NCBI GenBank assembly: GCA_028280195.1
Contig: JANQMH010000105.1
Location: 1-57,089 of the forward strand
Source: Exilibacterium sp.
GTDB taxonomy: Bacteria > Pseudomonadota > Gammaproteobacteria > Pseudomonadales > Cellvibrionaceae
Length of the DNA: 57,089 nucleotides
Direction: 5' to 3'
How positions within the stretch are numbered: position 1 is the stretch's first letter; each line of letters begins with the position of its first letter. Positions 51,428-57,089 of the stretch are shown piece after piece. Both the position numbers and the translations under genes were made by a program. The notes beneath the pieces were generated by a model. That model worked only from the letters and a program-made list of their open reading frames with translations, was not told where the DNA came from and did not search any database.

Positions 51428-52434
51428 GCGCTCTTCCCAACACCCAGCACACTGAGTATCTTCTGCTGGAAAAACTTTATTTTCAGCGAAGTATTACCTT
51501 TATGCAGATTGCGCAGCAGATAGATGACCTTGCGGATTTGCTGAAAGTCCATTTTCCGCCCCAGGTCATAGGGCACCAGGGTCTGCTCCACGGTGATGGC
51601 GTCTCCGGAAGGGGTCGGCAGGCAACCGTTTTTCTCGATTTGCACGGGCCACAACCTGGCATCGATGGACTGCTTGCCGAAATCTAGTTCCAGCACACCG
51701 GTTTTGGTCAGCCTGTTGTCCCAGCACAAATCGAAAACGAAGTTCCCCAGTGAGTAGGCGCAGACAAAGCGCTCTCTCATTTCAATCTCATAAAACAGAT
51801 GCGGGTGGCTGCCGATCACGGCGCTGACACCGGCCCGATAAAAACGCTCGACCAGTTGGCGCTGGTAGGGCAGCGGTGCGGTCGAGGCCTCCAGCCCCCA
51901 GTGCAGCATGACCACCAGGTGATCGTAGTTGGGCGCCTCGCGCTCGACACTGGCGAGAAAGTCTTCATCCAGGCGCTGGTATTTGGTCTGCGCCTTGTCG
52001 GTGTTGTCCGGCACATCTGAGGCCGCCATAAAACCGATGCTGAGGCCGTCCCGCTCGACGACAACCGGCTTTTGGCGATTGAGGCCGGCAGCGGCGATAT
52101 CGAGTTTGTCGAGCGCCGCCAATGTGTCATCGAAGCCGGCATCGCTGTGTTGCACGGTGTGGTTATTGGCCACCTGCAGTACGCCGAAGCCGGCCTGTTT
52201 GAGCTGGCTGGCATGGTCGGGATTCACCTTTAAAACCATTTTCTCCGGATCGCGGCGATCATACTGCCGGCCGGTAATCGGCGCCTCGAGGTTGCCGACA
52301 ACCAGATCTGCGGTGGAAAATATCGGCTTGACCCTGGCAAAAATATCCCCGGAATCGGCAAAGGTTCGGGGGCCATGCCCAAATGACGGATAGTATTCGC
52401 CCATGCTGATATCACCGACAAACATCACTTTCAC
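51424..52434 (-). CDS. CapA-family (poly-gamma-glutamate synthesis/metallophosphatase-like) protein
   Basis: The GTG at 52434 has GGAGG eight bases upstream and gives 336 residues. The CapA/PGA_cap pattern is clear: VMFVGDISMGEYY, NLEAPIT, VANNHTVQHSDAGF, MLHWGLE, IGSHPHLFYEI and SLGNFVFD. Members have a calcineurin-like metallophosphatase fold and take part in capsule anchoring or synthesis, though many lie in unrelated polysaccharide loci. No signal peptide is visible. It heads the minus-strand operon; CapB and CapC are absent. Confidence 0.85.
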   Translation of the reverse strand: MKVMFVGDISMGEYYPSFGHGPRTFADSGDIFARVKPIFSTADLVVGNLEAPITGRQYDRRDPEKMVLKVNPDHASQLKQAGFGVLQVANNHTVQHSDAGFDDTLAALDKLDIAAAGLNRQKPVVVERDGLSIGFMAASDVPDNTDKAQTKYQRLDEDFLASVEREAPNYDHLVVMLHWGLEASTAPLPYQRQLVERFYRAGVSAVIGSHPHLFYEIEMRERFVCAYSLGNFVFDLCWDNRLTKTGVLELDFGKQSIDARLWPVQIEKNGCLPTPSGDAITVEQTLVPYDLGRKMDFQQIRKVIYLLRNLHKGNTSLKIKFFQQKILSVLGVGKSA

Positions 52435-52964
52435 GGCGTTTCCCTCCGGGCGCATGGGGCGCAAAAAACAGCAAGTATATGGCTGTTATTGCTTCTTATC
52501 CAGCTTTTGTTGGCTGATTTTGCCGCGCCTGCCGAGGTGTCAATAAGCCTTGATAAGCGGCAGCCCGTGATCAAATCCTGCCGCATCCCGGCCGGCTTTA
52601 CAGCTGCTCGCAGCGCCGGAAAAATGACACTTGCCAGCCGCACAGACCGCGCTAGAATAAGGCCTGCCGGCAAATCGCCGGCGGCTGTATGCCCGCCTAC
52701 CTGGTTATAAGAAAAATCGCCACTATTGCTCAAGCGTATATGCCTCTGCCCGGTCTTTGCTTCGCCGGCGGCGGCCTCAGCAGTGACGAGCGGAAGTGAT
52801 AAGCAAATGAAAAATGGCACGACAAACGGGCAGAATTGAGACACAGCGCAAGATATGAATTGGAGTATTGGCTACTATTTCAGACACATACAATCGGCCG
52901 GTAGATTTGGGTGACGGGTTGCACAAACACGGATGCCGATTGCCAGTTTGAGGTGATTAACACG
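52435..52964. other. Divergent intergenic region, no gene
   Basis: About 530 bases lie between capA and the plus-strand lyase-like gene. A plus-strand promoter is at 52631-52658 and a GCCGGC/GCCGGC hairpin near 52668-52684. A 137-codon minus-strand frame (52431-52844) begins with a signal-like sequence but has no family resemblance or ribosome binding site and runs into capA. I judge it non-coding. Confidence 0.55.
52631..52658 (+). promoter_or_regulatory. Sigma-70 promoter toward the lyase-like gene
   Basis: TTGCCA (52631-52636) and TAGAAT (52653-52658) are 16 bases apart. The leader to the ATG at 52965 would be about 300 nt and includes a GC-rich hairpin just after the start point. Confidence 0.5.
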
Positions 52965-54065
52965 ATGAAGATTTCTTACTCAATGTCGGAGCAAATCCGG
53001 TCGTTTGGATGCTTTGCTCAGTACCGCAACAGACTCAAGCAGGGATGCAGACTGATATTCGGCTGCACGCTGTTGCTGTCTGTAAGCAGTTACGGTGAAG
53101 TGATATTTTACGATAATTTCGATGCGACACCGGATTGGCAGAATGTCGGCTCGCAGCGGTGTAACTGGATAGGCTGGGATGAGGCTGCTAACGACGACTC
53201 CTGTGCCAATGTACCGCTCAATTACGACCTGATGTACATGACTGACAAGAACCCGACCACACCCATGTGTGCCATCCACAGCCGCGCGGCCAGAGGCAGC
53301 AGCGGCAAGGGCCTGAGGGTCACCGACGAATCCAACGGCGATGCCAATTCCTGGGGCTCCGACTGCCAGATTGCCAAGTACTTCCCGCAGCAGTACCCGG
53401 AATTGTGGGCGTCTTACTATATCTATTACAACCCGGATATGAAGTGGGACGGCGGTATCAAGGCGTCGAAAATATTCCGCATGGGACACTACAACCCGAA
53501 GGTGGTTGACGGCACCGCGGGCACCAGCGCCTTCAATACCAACAACACCAGCAGCAAGAACTCCGGCCTGGGCGACACTACCGCGGGGCTGTTCTTCCTC
53601 GACGTCAAACAGGAAAAGACACCGGCGCTGATGCGCCTGGCACAGATCGTACGCTGCTCAACCTATAAGTGCGGCGACTACGACGAGGCCTGGTTCCAGA
53701 ACTTTGAAGGCACCCCGGGCAACTCCTGGTCGGAGACCCTGGGCGACGGCCGCTGGCACCATATCGAAGTGCGGATGGTAATGAATGATCCGGTCGGCGC
53801 CAGAAACGGCATACTGGAGGTCTACTTCGACGGCGTGTTACAGAGCAAGGAGACCGACATTCCCTGGCGTATGGCCGGCGTATCGCCGACGGTCACCGGC
53901 TTCAATATGTTCACCATCGCCGGCAATTCCAACAACGTCTGGGCCGGCCAGAGCAATGAAGAGCAGTGGATGTACGATGTCGACGATATCAGGATCTGCA
54001 CCAGGCGCTGCCCGGGCGGGGTCTCACCGCCGCTGCCGCCGAAGGGGCTGAGCGTATCCAAGTGA
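52965..54065 (+). CDS. Secreted polysaccharide lyase-like (jelly-roll) protein
   Basis: ATG 52965 gives about 366 residues; GAGG is 11 bases upstream. A long positively charged N region precedes a hydrophobic segment (LIFGCTLLLSVSSYG), consistent with a signal peptide cleaved before EVIFYDNFD. The mature protein has DNFDATPDWQNV, ELWASYYIYYNP, GRWHHIEVRMVMND and NGILEVYFDGVL, a pattern seen in concanavalin-like polysaccharide lyases and related glycan-binding proteins. It has four or more cysteines. It stands alone with its own promoter and may trim or bind the exported polymer. The exact lyase family is not recognised. Confidence 0.65.
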   Translation: MKISYSMSEQIRSFGCFAQYRNRLKQGCRLIFGCTLLLSVSSYGEVIFYDNFDATPDWQNVGSQRCNWIGWDEAANDDSCANVPLNYDLMYMTDKNPTTPMCAIHSRAARGSSGKGLRVTDESNGDANSWGSDCQIAKYFPQQYPELWASYYIYYNPDMKWDGGIKASKIFRMGHYNPKVVDGTAGTSAFNTNNTSSKNSGLGDTTAGLFFLDVKQEKTPALMRLAQIVRCSTYKCGDYDEAWFQNFEGTPGNSWSETLGDGRWHHIEVRMVMNDPVGARNGILEVYFDGVLQSKETDIPWRMAGVSPTVTGFNMFTIAGNSNNVWAGQSNEEQWMYDVDDIRICTRRCPGGVSPPLPPKGLSVSK

Positions 54066-54114
54066 TCTGATCGGGCTGCGACCGCCACCGGGCAGCCGGC
54101 CGGGTGGCGGGGCG

Positions 54115-54801
54115 CTAATAACAATAACCGTGCATCTCAATTTCCTTTTGAAAAGCCGCCGCAATAACAGCGCTTTGATTCTGGTTTAACACATCCTGGT
54201 AGGCAGCCCTGTCGGTTCTGTGCTCAGACTTGGCCTTGACGCCAAGGGTGCCTTCAAACGGTACTTGCAACTGCCCGAAAACTTCGCCAAGTTCCTCCAT
54301 CAGTGACTCATATTTAAGCACTCTGTCGACCATCAGATTGCCGGCCAGGTCGGTGTATTTAGGGTAGTTCAGGCAAAACCTGCCGTTGTGCAGGTAGGCG
54401 TCCAGCGACAGATCACCGTCGCTGCGATCCTTCATCATATGGTAGTCCGACAGTGTCTTGTCCCACGGATTTCTCTCTATGCAGAACTTGAAATACGACT
54501 CCCAGATTCGCTTCGGCAGGCGCTTCTCGACACTGAAAGCCGGGATATGATTGTAAAACTTCCGCAATTTGAAAAAATCTCTCATATCGCGGCGAACTCC
54601 CTTGGCTTTCTTTTCAGCAATTTCCGGTATCGGGTTCCACAGTCCGCGATGGTTTCTCGCCCGATGCGGCTCGACATGGGGAAAAATCGGCGTGACAATA
54701 TCCTCGGGCCCGCACAGCTGAGACAGGAAAACCTCAATGCTGGTGCCCGCGGTCTTCATGGTTTTTATAAAAATAAACTTGTACTTGTGTGAAATTATCA
54801 T
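54115..54801 (-). CDS. Sulfotransferase (Sulfotransfer_2-like)
   Basis: This 228-residue protein begins with the PAPS 5'-phosphosulfate-binding strand-loop YKFIFIKTMKTAGTSIE (7-23). It has the 3'-phosphate region FKFCIERNPWDKTLSDYH, as in the eukaryotic-type carbohydrate sulfotransferase family (PF03567). It probably transfers sulfate from PAPS to a sugar of the polysaccharide. A perfect -10 element, TATAAT, lies about 75 bases upstream on its strand. It is convergent with the lyase-like gene. Base composition is lower in GC than the trp side, which may signal transfer. Confidence 0.82.
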   Translation of the reverse strand: MIISHKYKFIFIKTMKTAGTSIEVFLSQLCGPEDIVTPIFPHVEPHRARNHRGLWNPIPEIAEKKAKGVRRDMRDFFKLRKFYNHIPAFSVEKRLPKRIWESYFKFCIERNPWDKTLSDYHMMKDRSDGDLSLDAYLHNGRFCLNYPKYTDLAGNLMVDRVLKYESLMEELGEVFGQLQVPFEGTLGVKAKSEHRTDRAAYQDVLNQNQSAVIAAAFQKEIEMHGYCY

Positions 54802-54874
54802 TGCCGAATCATCGCTTATCCGAATGGCTTAAAGCCGCGCCGCAGTCCATTTTAAGCTGCCCTCAGGAGCGGGC

Positions 54875-54880
54875 ATTATA
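54875..54880 (-). promoter_or_regulatory. Candidate -10 element of the sulfotransferase gene
   Basis: ATTATA on the plus strand reads TATAAT on the minus strand, within the palindrome GGGC-ATTATA-GCCC. The -35 region is poor (TTCGGC, 18 bases away), so only the -10 is supported. Confidence 0.35.
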
Positions 54881-55056
54881 GCCCAGAAAGCGCCTCCCGC
54901 CGAAATACCGCCCGGACCGCGGCGTGCTTTTCCCGATTCAAAGCGGGAAGGTATCGGCCAACAAACGAAAAAAGCGGTAATTTCGCTGAACTTGGGGTAA
55001 ACTTAGCCGACTTGTAACGCCCACTCTGAAGCGGCAGGCACCCTCCATCCAATACC

Positions 55057-55917
55057 ATGATTGCAGCGAAGACACGATACTACCTGCCGCTCGCCGTCTC
55101 GCTGTTGATGGCCGTTACCGGCATCGCGCTGCTGTCGATCAATCTCTACGGGCTTTTTGCCGATATCCGCAAGGACGACCTGGGGCAGGAGGAACCCGGG
55201 CTGCTGCGCTTCGCCGGCGACGTGCCGCTATCTTACCGTGAAAGCCTGGCAAAGCTCGGCGACATCCAGCAGCTCGACGGGCTTGAATATGCACTCGAGG
55301 CCAACCAGTTGGTACAGCAGAGCCTGTCCCATATTCACTGGCACCGGGTCGACCCGATCGAGTATCGTCAACTGATTCCGGTCTGGGAAAATTACTTTCT
55401 CTATTTCACCGGTCTGTTTTCAAATCTGCCGCAGTTCGAACGCTACCACTTTGTCGATTACAGGCGCAGCCTGGAGCGCGGTATCGGCATCTGTGGCGAC
55501 GCGTCGATGGTGCTCTCACAAATGCTGGACAAGAAAGGTATCGAGAATCGGATTGTATCCTACGGCGGGCATGTGATTACTGAAGTGACTTTAGGGGATA
55601 ATCAAAAGCTGCTGCTGGACCCCGATTTCGGCGTTAACCTGGATATGAGCCTGGCGGATCTGCAGGCGCGCCCGGCGGACGCTTATCTGCCTTATATAGA
55701 GGCAGGTTATAAAGAAAAAGAGGCCTTGGCTCTGGTACGCATATATACAACCAGGCACACCACTTATGACAGTGTCTATGCATTTATGCCAAGAAGGTAT
55801 CTGTTCGAGTACGGCTCCTATATCCTGAAATGGCTGGTTCCCGCTTTCCTGCTGCTGGTATCCTTTATCTATCTGCGGCATCGGGCCCGAGTCAGTGCGC
55901 GTAAAGACACCCCGTAA
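55057..55917 (+). CDS. Membrane-anchored transglutaminase-like protein
   Basis: This 286-residue protein has an N-terminal membrane segment (about 8-34), a periplasmic transglutaminase-like domain and a C-terminal membrane helix (about 252-272). The catalytic triad is C146 (GIGICGDASM), H172 (GGHVITEV) and D188 (LLLDPDFG). It would act in the periplasm as a cysteine protease, amidase or transacylase. It precedes the second sulfotransferase on the same strand by 48 bp. A role in polysaccharide assembly is inferred from location only. Confidence 0.82.
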   Translation: MIAAKTRYYLPLAVSLLMAVTGIALLSINLYGLFADIRKDDLGQEEPGLLRFAGDVPLSYRESLAKLGDIQQLDGLEYALEANQLVQQSLSHIHWHRVDPIEYRQLIPVWENYFLYFTGLFSNLPQFERYHFVDYRRSLERGIGICGDASMVLSQMLDKKGIENRIVSYGGHVITEVTLGDNQKLLLDPDFGVNLDMSLADLQARPADAYLPYIEAGYKEKEALALVRIYTTRHTTYDSVYAFMPRRYLFEYGSYILKWLVPAFLLLVSFIYLRHRARVSARKDTP

Positions 55918-55965
55918 AAACACCCAAGTCGATCAACCATAAATACCAAAAACAAAGGCTAGAAC

Positions 55966-56808
55966 ATGAGACCAAATTTCGTCATTATCGGGGCAGCCAG
56001 GTCAGGCACCACCAGTCTGTTCAAATACCTGGAATGCCATCCCGAAATATTTATGTCGGAAATCAAGGAGATCAATTTTTTTTCCAATCAAAAATACTGG
56101 AGTAAAGGTTTCGACTGGTATGAGCGGCATTTCGACAATACCAATAAAAAGCGTGTCGGTGAAGCCTCGACCAGTTACAGCAGCTTCCCCACCTTGCCCC
56201 ATGTACCGCAGCGTATCCATGAACATTTACCCAAGGTCAAGCTGATCTATCTGCTGCGCGATCCCATTGACCGGTTTAAATCAGATTACCTGCATCGGGT
56301 AGCGCGCAGCACGGAATACAGGGATGCCATGGATATCATCGAAAACTATCAGGATGACTCTCTGTTTATTCAGGGTAAATATTTTTTGCAGTTGCAGCAG
56401 TACTATGAGTATTTTCCGCAGGAGTCAGTCCATATATTGACGACCAACAGCCTGAAAAACAAGCCGGCGGAAACCGTCAAGGCCATCTATGAGTTTCTCG
56501 AGGTGGATACTTCGTTTTCAGATGTGCGCCTGGACTCGCATCACAATAAAAACAGTGTCGTTACCCGGAAAAACCGCTTCGGTAACCGGGTGTTGCATTT
56601 CTATCACAATCATATCGAGCAGGTGGCATATCCCTACCGCTTTAAAAAGCTGTTTTTAAGTCTGGCGGAGATAGGTGCTGTGGAAGTCGGGCCGCTCGAG
56701 TTGGATGAAAAAGCGATGCAGATATTGACAGATTACTATAGGGAAGATGTACAGCAGTTGAAAGCATCCACCGATTTAGATTTAAGTGAGTGGCGGGATT
56801 ATAGCTAA
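55966..56808 (+). CDS. Sulfotransferase (Sulfotransfer_1/NDST-like)
   Basis: This 280-residue protein has the PAPS-binding IIGAARSGTTSLFKYLECHP (7-26), then the region ASTSYSSFPTLPHVPQRI and the 3'-phosphate loop KLIYLLRDPIDRFKSDYLH (about 98-116). This matches the heparan N-sulfotransferase-like group. It is unrelated in detail to the minus-strand sulfotransferase 1.2 kb away, so two sugar positions may be sulfated. The stop region has a short direct repeat TAGCTAAAGG (56804 and 56823). AT content is higher than in the left half. Confidence 0.88.
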   Translation: MRPNFVIIGAARSGTTSLFKYLECHPEIFMSEIKEINFFSNQKYWSKGFDWYERHFDNTNKKRVGEASTSYSSFPTLPHVPQRIHEHLPKVKLIYLLRDPIDRFKSDYLHRVARSTEYRDAMDIIENYQDDSLFIQGKYFLQLQQYYEYFPQESVHILTTNSLKNKPAETVKAIYEFLEVDTSFSDVRLDSHHNKNSVVTRKNRFGNRVLHFYHNHIEQVAYPYRFKKLFLSLAEIGAVEVGPLELDEKAMQILTDYYREDVQQLKASTDLDLSEWRDYS

Positions 56809-56887
56809 AGGGTATGTATTTAGCTAAAGGCAGGTGCCGCTCGGCCCGGCTCTGGCTTTAAGAAACAACGGTGGTGGCCGACCCGGC

Positions 56888-57001
56888 CCTAACCCGATCA
56901 GGGTCTGGGGTTCGAGACCCGCCGTAAACCCATCCGTGGGGGCTTCACGCCAGCATCCCTGCTGGCGAGAGTCTCGAACCCCAGACCCTGATCGGGTTAG
57001 G
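56888..57001 (-). repeat. Dispersed core repeat, copy 3 (inverted orientation, 31-bp perfect arms)
   Basis: The left arm (56888-56918) and right arm (56971-57001) are perfect 31-base inverted repeats. On the minus strand the centre reads TCTCGCCAGCAGGGATGCTG and continues to GGATGGGTTTACGGCGG, matching copies 1 and 2. The arm sequence (containing CCCGATCAGGGTCTGGGG) is unrelated to the arms of copy 2, so the arms are locus-specific while the core is shared. Short outer arms CGGTGGT/ACCACCG flank it. It follows the sulfotransferase gene by about 80 bases. Confidence 0.9.
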
Positions 57002-57049
57002 ACCTACCACCGCAGTTCCAACAACCTCTGTTAAAAACACTGAAGGTAG

Positions 57050-57089
57050 GCCCGCCTTTCCGCAATGCATCCAGAAACCCTCGCCAGCA
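57050..57089 (+). repeat. Dispersed core repeat, copy 4 (cut by right edge)
   Basis: The last 40 bases carry a left arm (containing CCGCCTTTCCGCAATGCATC) and the first part of the core, CCTCGCCAGCA, then the window ends. The arm differs from copy 2 at single positions (CTTTCCGCAATGC versus CTCTCCGCAGTGC). The complementary right arm, starting GTTTCTGGATGC, is predicted just outside. Confidence 0.75.

Noticed and set aside
52818-52836. TGGCACGACAAACGGGCAG as a second sigma-54 promoter before the lyase-like gene
   Set aside because: The -12 GC is GG at the required spacing, so the essential element is missing.
52431-52844. 137-codon minus-strand frame upstream of capA with a signal-like start
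   Set aside because: No ribosome binding site, no family resemblance, it crosses a predicted plus-strand promoter region, and it overlaps the capA start.
56908-56922. GGGGTTCGAGACCC resembling a tRNA T-loop
   Set aside because: It is part of the perfect inverted arm of repeat copy 3, and no acceptor, anticodon or D arm can be formed around it.

Overview
The window is a high-GC bacterial segment, most likely from a marine gammaproteobacterium (inference). The evidence is a trpGDC run, a PEP-CTERM regulatory set (PrsK/PrsR/PrsT), RpoN-type regulation and sulfotransferases in an exopolysaccharide locus. No rRNA, tRNA, CRISPR array, transposase or prophage gene was recognised.

Left third, minus strand (about 10.2 to 0.3 kb). 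trpG, trpD and trpC are followed on the same strand, with short gaps or overlaps, by a compact set of non-tryptophan genes: a GH3-type acyl-amide synthetase, an enolase-superfamily enzyme, an acyl carrier protein, an acyl/aryl-acid adenylating ligase, a UbiD-type decarboxylase, an isochorismatase-fold protein with altered catalytic residues, and an antibiotic-biosynthesis-monooxygenase-fold protein. I know no named pathway with this combination; it is the best candidate here for an undescribed small-molecule system.

Middle, plus strand (about 11 to 25 kb). A DUF1631 protein is followed by prsK (histidine kinase), prsR (sigma-54 response regulator) and prsT (TPR lipoprotein), then a PEP-CTERM protein. 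The PEP-CTERM gene has a GG-N10-GC sigma-54 promoter and an upstream dyad, a likely PrsR target. After a terminator and a sigma-70 promoter come carA and carB, whose sequence resembles the eukaryote/Bacteroidetes type more than the E. coli type.

Right half (about 25 to 57 kb). This is an envelope or exopolysaccharide region in several short operons: a PMT-like membrane glycosyltransferase; a DltA-like adenylation enzyme with carrier protein, hexapeptide acyltransferase, flippase-like membrane protein and formyltransferase; two DUF4185-like lipoproteins around a GMC oxidoreductase; asparagine synthase and GT4; a methyltransferase; an SDR and a GlpD-like oxidase; a tandem GT2 pair in which the second lacks the DXD motif; FemAB; a PcRGLX-like lyase candidate; an acetyltransferase; CapA, GT2 and PaaK-like ligase; a secreted lyase-like protein; two unrelated sulfotransferases; and a membrane transglutaminase-like protein. 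Together they suggest a sulfated, acylated and perhaps aminoacylated or formylated polysaccharide. No exosortase, Wzx/Wzy/Wzc or initiating phosphoglycosyltransferase is present, so the system must be completed elsewhere.

A dispersed repeat with a conserved core (CAGCAGGGATGCTGGCG) inside long, locus-specific inverted arms occurs at both window edges and near 31.7 kb. Several promoter-proximal gaps carry degenerate short tandem repeats.
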